Positions 16,336-25,182 of a DNA stretch of 45,147 bases are shown in pieces. The position numbers and the translations under genes were made by a program. The stretch lies in assembly GCA_000156115.1 (NCBI GenBank), contig DS995276.1:2853011-2898157 (forward strand). The letters run 5' to 3'. The notes under the pieces are model-generated. The model worked only from the letters and a program-made list of their open reading frames with translations, made no database searches and had not been told where the DNA came from. Numbering within the stretch: position 1 is the first letter of the stretch; every line of letters begins with the position of its first letter. The DNA comes from Rhodobacteraceae bacterium HTCC2083 (GTDB lineage: Bacteria > Pseudomonadota > Alphaproteobacteria > Rhodobacterales > Rhodobacteraceae).

Positions 16336-17871
16336 ATGAAAAATTCAATAAGAGTGGGCGTTTTAGTGGGGTCTACTGCCCTGCTGGGCAGCCTTGCACA
16401 TGCAGATCAATGGAGCGATCAGTTTCCACACATAAAAAATACGGGCGACATAGCGGGTGAATGCTCCTATGACTCCATGTCAAAAAAAGATTACAGTGGT
16501 CAAAAATTGACCATAAACACGCATGCTGTACCAGTTATGGGTGAGCCAACAGCGCTTCACGCGGAACAATTTAGTGCTTTGACGGGTGCTGAAGTTAACG
16601 TGATCCATACGCCAGCAGGCGATTTGTATTCAAAGGCCATGGTTCCGTTTCAGGCGGGCCAAGCCCCTTATGACATCGTTTTTGGTTTTTCCAACTTTAT
16701 CCGCGATTGGAAGCAATATCTGCAGCCCGTGCCAGCAAAATATGTAAATATGGCGCAAATGCAGGATATCACTCAAAGCCACATCGACGTGAATTCTTGG
16801 GATGGTGAGATGATCCAGTTTCCAATTGATGGGGATCGTCACTACTTGAAGTATCGTAGAGATGTAATTGATAACCCTGAGTATCAAGCAAAATACAAAG
16901 CCGAAACGGGCAATGAATTGCGCATTCCACAAACTTGGAAAGAATATGCTGAAATGGCTGCGTTCTTCAACGGTTGGGACTGGGATAACGACGGTGAGCT
17001 GGAATATGGATCTGCCGAAGTTATGAAGAAAGACGACCTGATGTTTGCGGCGTTTTTTAGCCGTTCGGTGGCCTATTCAAAGAACCCGCGGGTCAAGGGT
17101 GGTTTCTTTTTTGACCTTGAAACTATGGAGCCGCTGATCAATGGGCCAGGTTTTGTTGAAGCCTTGACCGATTGGGTTGAAGCTACGAAATACGTTCCAC
17201 CAGGTGGTATCAACTTCGGTCTTGGCGATGAAATCAACTCGTTTGGCGGTGGACAAACCCTGTTCAGCTTCTCGTGGGATGATGCTTTTGTTAAGGCTAT
17301 GGAAGATGACAGCCCAATCAAAAACAAAGTCGGCGCAGCGCCACTACCAGGCGCTACGCGAGTTTGGAATCGTGATAGTGGAGCTTGGGAACAAGAGTTT
17401 AATCAGGCACCCTACATCGTTTGGGGCTGGACAGCGGCGGTTGCCAAGAAAAGCAAGAACCATGATATGGCCTTTGACTATCTTTGCTTCTTTGCTAATG
17501 ACGCCAATCACCAAGCTGACATAGGCATTGGTCGCTTTGGTGTGAACCCGTTCAAGAAATCAGACTTTGTGCCTGAGATCTATGTTGAGCGTCAAGGTTG
17601 GGATCCTGAGATTGCCAAGCAATATGCGGACACTCTTATGGAAATGGAAGAAGGCAGCACCAACCGTGTGTTCCCATTGCGGGTGCCAGGTGTTTTCCAA
17701 TTCAATAGCGCAGTTGCAACGGGCACCTCTAAGGCTTTGGCTGGCCAGTTGTCACCACAAGAAGCTCTCGATGAGGTGGCGGCTGAGTGGACAAAAATTG
17801 TAAAGCGTATTGGCGCTGATACAGTTCGAGAAGCCTATGCTATTGGTGTAGCTCTGGAAGACGCAGAATAA
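16336..17871 (+). CDS. ABC substrate-binding protein, GlpV-like
   Basis: A periplasmic binding protein of 511 residues with a Sec signal peptide (SIRVGVLVGSTALLGSLAHA). The length and the segments TINTHAVPVMGEPTALHAEQF, AGQAPYDIVFGFSNFIRDW and PQTWKEYAEMAAFFNGWDWDN fit the large family-1 solute-binding proteins of GlpVPQST-type systems. The start at 16336 follows a strong GGGAGG ribosome site; a frame start at 16321 would overlap that site. It precedes the two permeases and two ATPases. Glycerol or another polyol is a plausible ligand because of the GlpST-like ATPases and the linked alcohol dehydrogenase; this is inference. Confidence 0.85.
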   Translation: MKNSIRVGVLVGSTALLGSLAHADQWSDQFPHIKNTGDIAGECSYDSMSKKDYSGQKLTINTHAVPVMGEPTALHAEQFSALTGAEVNVIHTPAGDLYSKAMVPFQAGQAPYDIVFGFSNFIRDWKQYLQPVPAKYVNMAQMQDITQSHIDVNSWDGEMIQFPIDGDRHYLKYRRDVIDNPEYQAKYKAETGNELRIPQTWKEYAEMAAFFNGWDWDNDGELEYGSAEVMKKDDLMFAAFFSRSVAYSKNPRVKGGFFFDLETMEPLINGPGFVEALTDWVEATKYVPPGGINFGLGDEINSFGGGQTLFSFSWDDAFVKAMEDDSPIKNKVGAAPLPGATRVWNRDSGAWEQEFNQAPYIVWGWTAAVAKKSKNHDMAFDYLCFFANDANHQADIGIGRFGVNPFKKSDFVPEIYVERQGWDPEIAKQYADTLMEMEEGSTNRVFPLRVPGVFQFNSAVATGTSKALAGQLSPQEALDEVAAEWTKIVKRIGADTVREAYAIGVALEDAE

Positions 17872-17895
17872 GCTATACCATAGTTACAGATTGCT

Positions 17896-17920
17896 AGAGC
17901 GCCTCGTTCTGGGGCGCTCT
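17896..17920 (+). promoter_or_regulatory. Intercistronic hairpin after the binding-protein gene
   Basis: Perfect 8-bp arms agagcgcc and ggcgctct with a nine-base loop lie 25 bases after the binding-protein stop and before the first permease. There is no T-run, so it more likely blocks 3' decay and raises binding-protein mRNA over the membrane genes, as with malE-malF type intervals. Confidence 0.65.
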
Positions 17921-17942
17921 ATGTCAAACAGGGTGATAATTG

Positions 17943-18809
17943 ATGAACTTCAAACATAAATATATGTTCTTGCTTCCTGGGCTTTTGGTCCTTCTGGGCA
18001 TTTTGATATTTCCGATTGGGTTTACGGTCCGCTTAAGTCTGTCAAGTTGGGACAGCTTTTACCCAGGTTTGGATTTTATTGGCATCGAGAATTATATCCG
18101 ATTGTTTACAGATGACCTGCGGTTCTGGGAAGCGTTTGGCCGTTTGAGCATGCTGTCACTCACCACGGTTTTTCTACAATATGTCATCGGGTTTTCTCTC
18201 GCACTTATGGTGTGGAAAGATATTGTTTTCCAGAGATTTTTCCGAGTTCTCTTTTTGATCCCTATGATGACGACACCTGTGATTATGACCGTCATCTGGC
18301 GAACAGTTTTCCATGAATCCCTCGGGCCGGTGAATGATTTTTTCAATCTCTTTGGAATGAATCCACTCTGGCTTAGCAGCGAAATACTCGCCAAATTTAC
18401 GGTCATTCTTGTAGAGGTATGGCAATGGACCCCGTTTATGTTCCTTTTGCTGTTAGCAGGTCTTTTATCACTGCCCAAAGAACCTTATTTGGCGGCCTCT
18501 ATCGACGGTGCTGGGCCAATCCGGACTTTTGTTTATGTGACCTTTCCATTAATGGCACCAATTTCGATTGGGGCAATCATCATTCGGCTTATTGAAGCGT
18601 CAAAGATCATGGATACTGTTTATGTACTCACTTCGGGTGGGCCGGGAACATCTACTGAAACCTCAAGTTTTTACATTTTTATTAAGGGCTTGCGAGAATT
18701 TCAATTTGGATACTCTGCCGCGCTATCTTTAACCTATCTGATCATCATGATCATCAGCTTTACGATCATCGCAAAGATTTTGGTAAAATTGATGGTAAGA
18801 GGTAATTAA
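17943..18809 (+). CDS. ABC sugar/polyol permease, GlpP-like (MalF type)
   Basis: A permease of 288 residues with six predicted helices and the coupling loop LAASIDGAGPIRTFVYVTFPL. The start is ATG 17943; a TTG one codon earlier is possible. GlpP/UgpA/MalF-type proteins form one half of the channel. Downstream is its partner at 18812, two bases after the stop. Motifs GPGTSTETSSFYIF fit the C-terminal part of this family. Confidence 0.88.
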   Translation: MNFKHKYMFLLPGLLVLLGILIFPIGFTVRLSLSSWDSFYPGLDFIGIENYIRLFTDDLRFWEAFGRLSMLSLTTVFLQYVIGFSLALMVWKDIVFQRFFRVLFLIPMMTTPVIMTVIWRTVFHESLGPVNDFFNLFGMNPLWLSSEILAKFTVILVEVWQWTPFMFLLLLAGLLSLPKEPYLAASIDGAGPIRTFVYVTFPLMAPISIGAIIIRLIEASKIMDTVYVLTSGGPGTSTETSSFYIFIKGLREFQFGYSAALSLTYLIIMIISFTIIAKILVKLMVRGN

Positions 18810-18811
18810 TC

Positions 18812-19660
18812 ATGGGCCTTTTATACTCCACCCTCAAATATCTGGCCGTTACTTTGTGGTCGGTCTTTGTTATCGCGCCGTTCCTATGGGCAATTTCGAC
18901 CTCCTTTAAAGACTTTCAATCGGTGACCAATGGGGCTACTTACATCCCTTGGGTAGATTTTGAGCCAACATTGGAGGGATGGCGCGCGCTCTGGAAATCG
19001 CCGGCGCAAGGCGGTGTGGCCATTGTTGAGCCTTTCTTTAACAGTGTGTTTGTCACAGCTGCGGGCAGCGCGATTAGCATCGTTTTGGGCACCTTGGCCG
19101 CCTATGCATTGTCACGGTTTACCTTCAAAGCCGGCCCCATTCGCAACGGTGATATAACTTTCTTTTTCATCTCGCAGCGGATTATGCCGCCTGTTGTATT
19201 GGCGATTCCGTTTTTTATCATGCTTGGCAAATTCTCGTTGCTGGACACCCTAATGGGGCTCATTTTGGTCTACATTGTTTTGTTGATGCCGATTGCTGTT
19301 TGGATCATGGTTGATTTTTTCAACAAGGTGCCGCGCGAAATCGACGAAACTGCACTAATTGATGGCTGTAATCCCTATCAGGCGTTTTACAAAGTCGTGC
19401 TTCCAAATTCGATCCCCGGGATCGTCGTTGCGGGTATGTTTTGCATGATCTTCGGTTGGACCGATTTTTTCTTTTCATTTATTCTGACATTTACTGAAGT
19501 TCAACTTCTGCCAGTCGCGATTGTGGCTCTAAACTCATCGATCACACCGTGGTGGAGCCTATCAGCAGCAGCGCTGGTCAGTGTTGCACCTCTGGTTTTC
19601 GTTGCCTTCATAGTTGAAAGATTTTTGTCAAAAGGTAACCTGTCAGGAGCGTTGAAATAA
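18812..19660 (+). CDS. ABC sugar/polyol permease, GlpQ-like (MalG type)
   Basis: A 282-residue permease with six helices and the EAA loop IDETALIDGCNPYQAFYKVVLP. The N-terminal FLWAISTSFKDFQSV and the periplasmic loop before FFNSVFVTAAGSAISIVLG are usual for MalG-like partners. It is translationally coupled to the upstream permease and is followed one base later by the first ATPase gene. It completes the transmembrane pair. Confidence 0.88.
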   Translation: MGLLYSTLKYLAVTLWSVFVIAPFLWAISTSFKDFQSVTNGATYIPWVDFEPTLEGWRALWKSPAQGGVAIVEPFFNSVFVTAAGSAISIVLGTLAAYALSRFTFKAGPIRNGDITFFFISQRIMPPVVLAIPFFIMLGKFSLLDTLMGLILVYIVLLMPIAVWIMVDFFNKVPREIDETALIDGCNPYQAFYKVVLPNSIPGIVVAGMFCMIFGWTDFFFSFILTFTEVQLLPVAIVALNSSITPWWSLSAAALVSVAPLVFVAFIVERFLSKGNLSGALK

Positions 19661-19661
19661 A

Positions 19662-20741
19662 ATGTCACTCATTGCCTCGAAGCTGTGTCTGAAGCCAGAT
19701 ACGGAATATCATTTGAATGACGTTTGTTTTGAGATGTCTAAGGGTGAAATTTATACAATTATCGGTCGGACCTTGGCCGGTAAAACGACCTTGCTCAAAA
19801 CCATCGCGGGATTGATTGCGCCTGAAAGTGGCAGTTTAACTTTGGATGGAGCAGACTTTGGTCGCATTCCGGTGTGGAAGCGCGAAGTGGCAATGGTGTA
19901 TCAACAATTCATCAACTATCCACATCTGAGCGTCTATGAAAATGTGGCTTTTCCACTGAAACAGCGCCGTATGCCGAAGGTCGAAATTCGTAATCGAGTT
20001 ATGAGAGCCTTGTCACAAGTCGGGCTGGACGGGTTTGAAAACCGCAAAATACAAGCTTTGTCGGGTGGGCAACAACAGCGGGTGGCGCTTGCACGCTCCT
20101 TGGTAAAAGAGGCGAATATCGTTCTTCTGGATGAGCCGTTGGTGAATTTGGATTATAAATTGCGCGAACAATTGCGCGAAGAGTTCAGAAACCTCTTTAG
20201 CGCGAAAGCCTCCGAAAATTCTATTTTGATCTATTCTTCGACGGACCCGGTTGAGGCGATGCAACTTGGCGGGCAGATATTAGTAATGGATGAAGGTCGC
20301 ATCTTACAACAGGCCAGCGCCAAAGAAGTGTATGAGAACCCCAATTCGACCAAAGTGTCGCAAATTACCAATGATCCAGCGATGAACCTGTTTGAAGGCA
20401 CCGTGGCCGATGGAAAGGTTATTTTAAGCGCGGAAATTCACTTTGAACTGCCTCAACATTGTCAGGCGCTGCCGCAGGGCTCCTATATTTTTGGCCTAAG
20501 GGCCGCGGCGATCAGCCTGGCAGATGGGGGTTTTCCCTTTACCGTTGAGCTGTCTGAGATCAGTGGTTCAGAAACATTCCTGCATCTCAAACATGAGCAT
20601 GTACAGATGGTGGGCCTGTTGGATTCAGTTCAGAATTTCAATATCGGTGAGACCGTGTCAGCGCAATTTGATACCGCCCATCTTTATGCATTTGCAACGG
20701 ATGGCAGATTGAAATCCTCACCCTATGGCGGACTGAAATAA
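19662..20741 (+). CDS. ABC ATPase, GlpS-like, lacking the switch histidine
   Basis: A 359-residue ATPase. Walker A is unusual but usable (GRTLAGKTT, lysine 41), the Q-loop is YQQFINYPHLS, the signature LSGGQQQR is intact and Walker B is NIVLLDEP. In the switch region, where most ABC proteins read VTHD, it reads YSSTDPVEA, so the catalytic histidine is a threonine. The same change and the TLxGKT Walker A are known in GlpS proteins of alphaproteobacterial glycerol ABC systems. Its stop overlaps the ATG of the second ATPase. It should form a heterodimer with that protein, supplying the good signature to one nucleotide site. Confidence 0.85.
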   Translation: MSLIASKLCLKPDTEYHLNDVCFEMSKGEIYTIIGRTLAGKTTLLKTIAGLIAPESGSLTLDGADFGRIPVWKREVAMVYQQFINYPHLSVYENVAFPLKQRRMPKVEIRNRVMRALSQVGLDGFENRKIQALSGGQQQRVALARSLVKEANIVLLDEPLVNLDYKLREQLREEFRNLFSAKASENSILIYSSTDPVEAMQLGGQILVMDEGRILQQASAKEVYENPNSTKVSQITNDPAMNLFEGTVADGKVILSAEIHFELPQHCQALPQGSYIFGLRAAAISLADGGFPFTVELSEISGSETFLHLKHEHVQMVGLLDSVQNFNIGETVSAQFDTAHLYAFATDGRLKSSPYGGLK

Positions 20742-21817
20742 TGGCTGAAATTGAACTGAAAAATATTGCGCACTCGTACAATCCGCAGGCGGCGGACATG
20801 ACCTATGCGTTGGACCCGTTTAATATGACCTGGGTTGATGGCGGCCGTTATGCGATTTTAGGACCCTCGGGCTGTGGTAAAACGACCATGCTCAACATCA
20901 TGTCCGGTATCGTGCAACCCTCAGAGGGGAAACTCCTTTTTGATGGTGTAGATGTGACCACGCTGTCGACGTCTGAGCGCAATATTGCGCAAGTGTTTCA
21001 ATTCCCGGTAATTTACGGCACAATGACTGTCGAGCAAAATTTGGCCTTTCCCTTGGTGTGCCGGAATTATGAAAAATCTGTGATTGATGCTAAAGTCGAG
21101 GAAGTGGCCAAGGCGTTAAGCCTGCAGGGGTTGCTGAAAAAATCGGCAAGCCGGCTGACCGCGGATCAAAAACAGCTGATTTCACTGGGTCGTGGACTGG
21201 TGCGCGATGATGTAGCAGCAGTTTTGATGGATGAACCGCTAACGGTTATTGATCCAGACTTAAAATTTCGCCTGCGTCGTCAATTGAAAGAAATCAATCA
21301 AAAATATCGCTCTACGTTGATTTATGTAACCCATGATCAGAATGAGGCCATGACTTTTGCCGAAAATATCATTGTCATGGATGCTGGAAAAATTGTGCAA
21401 GTGGGCACCCCCGCTGAGCTGTTTGATCGACCCAAAACGACTTTTGTTGGTTATTTTATTGGCGCTCCTGCGATGAACTTTTTTGAGTGTCAGGCTGCCG
21501 GGGGATATAAATTGTCAATTGGCAGTGCAGTGATCATGACAGGCACAGATTTGTCCAAAGTTGGATCAGCGCCATTTAAGTTGGGTATTCGATCTGAGTA
21601 CATCCGAATTGTCGAGGTAAAAGGTGCAAATACGTTTTCCGCTTACGTGCAACGGGTGGAAGATATGGGCAATTACAAACTCGTGACTGCAGTGTTTGAA
21701 GGGCATGTCATTAAAGTTAAGGTAGAGCGAGATATAGCCGTTCCGGCGGACAGTGTGGAACTACAGTTGCCGGCTGAAAATTGCTGTGTTTACGCGGCTG
21801 ATGTATTGGTCTCATAG
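20741..21817 (+). CDS. ABC ATPase, GlpT-like, lacking the LSGGQ signature
   Basis: A 358-residue ATPase with canonical Walker A (GPSGCGKTT), Q-loop (FQFPVIYGTMT), Walker B (AAVLMDEP) and switch histidine (YVTHDQNEA), but the signature is degenerate: RLTADQKQLISLGRG in place of LSGGQQQR. This is complementary to the GlpS-like partner. Paired, they would form one complete ATPase site (this protein's Walker motifs and histidine with the partner's LSGGQ) and one degenerate site. A TOBE-like C-terminus follows. It is the last gene of the operon. Confidence 0.85.
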   Translation: MAEIELKNIAHSYNPQAADMTYALDPFNMTWVDGGRYAILGPSGCGKTTMLNIMSGIVQPSEGKLLFDGVDVTTLSTSERNIAQVFQFPVIYGTMTVEQNLAFPLVCRNYEKSVIDAKVEEVAKALSLQGLLKKSASRLTADQKQLISLGRGLVRDDVAAVLMDEPLTVIDPDLKFRLRRQLKEINQKYRSTLIYVTHDQNEAMTFAENIIVMDAGKIVQVGTPAELFDRPKTTFVGYFIGAPAMNFFECQAAGGYKLSIGSAVIMTGTDLSKVGSAPFKLGIRSEYIRIVEVKGANTFSAYVQRVEDMGNYKLVTAVFEGHVIKVKVERDIAVPADSVELQLPAENCCVYAADVLVS

Positions 21818-22235
21818 AGTGGTGCTGTCAGAATAAATTTACTTTAAGCAGGCATTGCTTTGGTCAAGCACTATCGGCTGCTAAGCTAACAAAGCGATAG
21901 GTCAGTGTCGTGTGTGGACGGCTCCTTTTATGCAAGGGTTAATTCGAGTGACTTTGATGTTTGCAGGTTGCGGTCATGTTTTCGGCCTTTTGATGCGGTT
22001 CATATTACCGCTGACCTTGATGAAGTCCGCACGTTAGTTGCCATTCAGGCTAGCGAGCTTGTAAGCCCAGACAATACCTTGGGTTGCCCTAACTTCAGTT
22101 CCTTTAAATGGGGAATGGTGCAGTGCTGCAAGATCGAGTGCATCCCATTGATGCAAGCTGTAACGGATTTGAAATGACGTAAGGTGCTTTTACGTTTTCG
22201 ATTGGTATTTCTGCTGAAGCCGATAATATAGAGCA
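21818..22235. other. Intergenic stretch with IS6-like terminal motif
   Basis: At 21823 the 13 bases ggtgctgtcagaa equal the outer part of the IS6-type right end, but the following bases do not match, so it is at most a relic or a related element. A 90-codon frame at 21905-22177 is open, but has no ribosome site and resembles nothing I recognise. The rest holds no feature that I can support. Confidence 0.35.
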
Positions 22236-23114
22236 ATGCTTTCCACATCTTTGAAATCAGTTTTCCATCACGCCCGATACTTCCCTTTGTGGTCAGCGTT
22301 GACTGCTGTTCGATGGCGGACATTTGATTTGCGGTCTCGTGGGTTGGGGACAACATTTGCGATCGTCATGCGTTGGTTTCCGCCTGCACGGATCCGATTT
22401 AACCGCGAAGCCAAACGAGTTTTTCCCAATATGAAACGAAGTGCGCGCGCGAGACTTGGCCAAGATATGGGTCAACATATGGGGCGAACACTTTTTGAGA
22501 TTTATCACGATGCTGAATTTCAAACCCAACACCATAAGTTTAGCGCCTCAGGCCCTGGTCTTGCCGCCCTAAAAGAAGCTCAGGCTGCGGGCAAAGGAGC
22601 GATTATTGTTTCTGGCCATTTCGGACAATGGGAAGCTGTTCGCGCTGTGATCAAGATGCATGGGTTAGAAAGCGGAGCAGTTTATCGACCTCACAAAAAC
22701 CGGCACTACGAACGCCGCATTCGTGCTGGTATTGAGGCAGGAGGGATGCCCATTTTTCCAACCGGCCGCATAGGAACCAAAGCACTTGTGCGTCACGTAC
22801 GAGGCGGCGGCATTATTTCTATCTTGCTAGATGAAAAATATTTGGAGGGTGTACGGATACCATTTCTTGGACATGACGCCTACACATCTCTATCAGCGGC
22901 CCAGCTTGCCCTGAAATACGATCTCCCCATGATCCCCGCGTATGGTATTCGCGCTGAAGATGGGAACGCTTTCCGTGTGGAATTCGAAGCCCCAATCCGA
23001 CACACCAACACAATCACGATGACACGTGCTTTTAATGACAGTCTATCAGCGCGAATTTTGACTAATCCAGAACAGTGGTACTGGATGTTGCGACGTTGGG
23101 ATGGTGTAGCCTAA
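22236..23114 (+). CDS. Lauroyl/lysophospholipid acyltransferase family protein (LpxL/HtrB-like)
   Basis: A 292-residue inner-membrane-associated acyltransferase. The catalytic HX4E motif is SGHFGQWEA, followed by YRPHKNRHYE, the IPFLGHDAYTSLSAAQLAL segment and the typical end NPEQWYWMLRRW. Members transfer acyl chains to lipid A precursors or to other lipids such as ornithine lipids. The ribosome site before ATG 22236 is weak, but the length matches the family. It stands alone between the ABC operon and repeat debris. The exact acceptor is not predictable; it could be a housekeeping lipid A enzyme or a paralogue. Confidence 0.85.
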   Translation: MLSTSLKSVFHHARYFPLWSALTAVRWRTFDLRSRGLGTTFAIVMRWFPPARIRFNREAKRVFPNMKRSARARLGQDMGQHMGRTLFEIYHDAEFQTQHHKFSASGPGLAALKEAQAAGKGAIIVSGHFGQWEAVRAVIKMHGLESGAVYRPHKNRHYERRIRAGIEAGGMPIFPTGRIGTKALVRHVRGGGIISILLDEKYLEGVRIPFLGHDAYTSLSAAQLALKYDLPMIPAYGIRAEDGNAFRVEFEAPIRHTNTITMTRAFNDSLSARILTNPEQWYWMLRRWDGVA

Positions 23115-23280
23115 CACCCCAAAGCTTAATGCCAAGGCAAAATTCAATCTCGTTGAGTGTTATTGACAGTCGCCCGAATAACGTCGGCAATGCACCTGAG
23201 AGCCGCTGTACTGATCTGTGGGAGCCAACTCAGCCTGAACTCCCGCTGCCACCGCAGCGAATGCCTCAACAGCACTAAAA

Positions 23281-23689
23281 GGACCGCTAAGCGAGGGTAA
23301 GCACGTTTGTGAAAACCTGTGAGCTAGGTGACAAGATTTCACAACGACAGGATGAGCGAGGGTAGGGGAGAGAAGCAGGTAAGTTCATAGGCAGTCAGAA
23401 GTAATATTTGGTACTAAGTATTTTCCAGATATGGTACATAAGCTAAAATAAGAATTTTCAATTTATATTTTATTTACAGAAGTTTATGTCTATTTTATTG
23501 TGGCTTATGAGTCTGTGTGGGGCACCACTTAATCCTGAAAATATATTTTTTAACAATAACATGAGATATTCATGTGTATTTTTATCCACCCAATTATACA
23601 CCCTATGAACGCTGAGCTTTTGTTCAATGTTTGATTTGGGCTGAAGTCTATGCCACGCGCGCTTGCGCACGCGCGGAGGTGTATCGCTG
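23281..23689. repeat. Long dispersed repeat, copy 1, non-coding part
   Basis: From ggaccgct onward this stretch matches 38664-39060 in the same orientation, with substitutions and small indels. Shared landmarks are cacgtttgtgaaaacctgtg, ggtactaa, ggcaccacttaatcctgaaa and a GC-rich palindromic ccacgcgcgc...gcgcgcgg. No coding frame is apparent. It leads into an IS3 transposase relic in both places, so the two copies probably represent one degraded composite mobile segment. Positions 23115-23280 show nothing else. Confidence 0.8.
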
Positions 23690-23984
23690 GAGTGAGCCTG
23701 CGCCCTCTAAGTGGTCTGCCTGATGAACTCGAAGCCCAGATCGAAGCCTCCGCCGAGTCCTACAATCATCAGCGCTACCACGAGAGCATCAACAACGTCA
23801 CACCTGCAGACGTCTAATTCGGCGTGACAAAGCCACTCTAGAGAAAGGAAAAAGATCAAGAAACAGACAATCCAACAACGCCACTTGCAACATTAAAAAC
23901 AAGCCGCCTTATCAATTACACAAACGAACCAGAGCCTCCAATGCTCAAGCCGCTATGACGTCCAAATTTATATGACGACGGACA
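23690..23984 (+). pseudogene. IS3-family transposase relic 1 (C-terminus and right end)
   Basis: The frame GLPDELEAQIEA...SYNHQRYHESINNVTPADV is the end of an IS3 OrfB, but it meets TAA where relatives read VYFG. The right end tgacgacggaca closes at 23984. Similar relics lie at 33353-33622 and 39101-39358. It ends about 100 bases before dctP, so it may supply or disturb the TRAP promoter. Confidence 0.78.
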
Positions 23985-24084
23985 TTAGTCTTGCTCCCAA
24001 TCAGAACATGGTGTTTTCTATGCCTCATCAAGCCCCTGCACCTTTCGATGGATGCAATAGAGGGCTCTTTTCTGGGAGGAAACA

Positions 24085-25113
24085 ATGAAACGTAGAACAC
24101 TGATGAAAACCAGCTTGGCCGCAGGCGTGCTGGCATTCGGCCTTGGTGCGACAGCCGCATTCGCGGAAACCGTCACATTGCGCATGTCCACATGGTTGCC
24201 ACCAAAGCACCACCACACAGCAACAACCCTGCCAGCATGGATCGCAGCTGTGGAAGAAGCATCCGGCGGCACGCTTAAGATCAAGATCGACCCAGCACCC
24301 ATCGCAAAGCCGCCAGGCCAGTACGACATCGTACGCGATGGCGCGGCGGATATGTCCTATCACGTTGTGGCCTACACGCCTGGCCCATTTGAGATCTTGC
24401 GCGGCGCAGAGCTGCCGTTCTTGTCCCCAAGCGCGGAGGTCGGATCTCAGGCGGCTTATGACTGGTACGACCGTAACATCGGTTTCGACAAAGAATTTAA
24501 AGATGTCAAAATCATCACGATCTTCGTGCATGGTCCGGGCGCTATCCACTCCAAAGAGCCAATCAACTCTCTTGAAGACCTCGCAGGCGTAAAGCTACGC
24601 GTTGGTGGCGGTGGTGTGCGTATGGGTGAAGCACTTGGTGCGACGCCAGTGGCTTTACCCGCGACGCAAGCCTATGAAGCAATCCAAAAGGGTGTTGCCG
24701 AGGGTGCTATGTTCCCCTTCGAATCCATCGGCGGTTTCCGTTTGGGTGAGCTGGTGAACTATCACCTCGAAATCCCAGGTGGTCTTTATACGACTCCCTT
24801 CGCGGTCATGATGAACCCTGCGAAATTCGACGCACTCTCTGATGAGCATAAGAAAGTGCTGACAGATCTTGGTGGTGTTGCGGGCGCGAAAATCTTTGGT
24901 AAAGGCTGGGATGACGCGGACGCGGTTGGCCGTAAACTTGCAGAAGAGCAAGACGGCGTTTTTTCCAAGCTTGAGGGTGAAGAGCTTCAACGTTGGGACG
25001 AAAAGATCGCCTTCATGAACGATGCGTGGATCGAGAAAGCAAACGCAGCCGGCCTTGACGGTGCCGCGCTTCTTGAAGACCTCAAAGCGACAGTTGCAAA
25101 ATACGCCAACTAA
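24085..25113 (+). CDS. dctP: TRAP transporter substrate-binding protein, DctP
   Basis: A 342-residue periplasmic receptor with a signal peptide (SLAAGVLAFGLGATAAFAE). Family marks include MSTWLPPKH, a DIVRDGAADMSYH segment and the conserved arginine in GVKLRVGGGG that binds the ligand carboxylate. A strong GGGAGG ribosome site precedes the ATG. It starts a dctPQM operon that continues into a flavin monooxygenase gene, which points to an aromatic or other organic acid as the ligand. The specific ligand is unknown. Confidence 0.92.
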   Translation: MKRRTLMKTSLAAGVLAFGLGATAAFAETVTLRMSTWLPPKHHHTATTLPAWIAAVEEASGGTLKIKIDPAPIAKPPGQYDIVRDGAADMSYHVVAYTPGPFEILRGAELPFLSPSAEVGSQAAYDWYDRNIGFDKEFKDVKIITIFVHGPGAIHSKEPINSLEDLAGVKLRVGGGGVRMGEALGATPVALPATQAYEAIQKGVAEGAMFPFESIGGFRLGELVNYHLEIPGGLYTTPFAVMMNPAKFDALSDEHKKVLTDLGGVAGAKIFGKGWDDADAVGRKLAEEQDGVFSKLEGEELQRWDEKIAFMNDAWIEKANAAGLDGAALLEDLKATVAKYAN

Positions 25114-25127
25114 TCGCTCACGATACA

Positions 25128-25164
25128 AGTGGTGCCGGATGTGATCTGGCGCCGCTCTTTTTTT
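25128..25164 (+). terminator. Rho-independent (attenuating) terminator between dctP and dctQ
   Basis: A 9-bp stem agtggtgcc/ggcgccgct (two G-U pairs) is followed directly by c and eight T residues. It stands 15 bases after the dctP stop. Partial termination here would make more binding protein than membrane subunits. Confidence 0.8.
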
Positions 25165-25182
25165 GCTTTAGGGGCGTCTCGC

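Noticed and set aside
21905-22177. 90-codon frame between the ABC operon and the acyltransferase gene
   Set aside because: No ribosome site, no recognisable motif; kept only as a remark in the intergenic entry.
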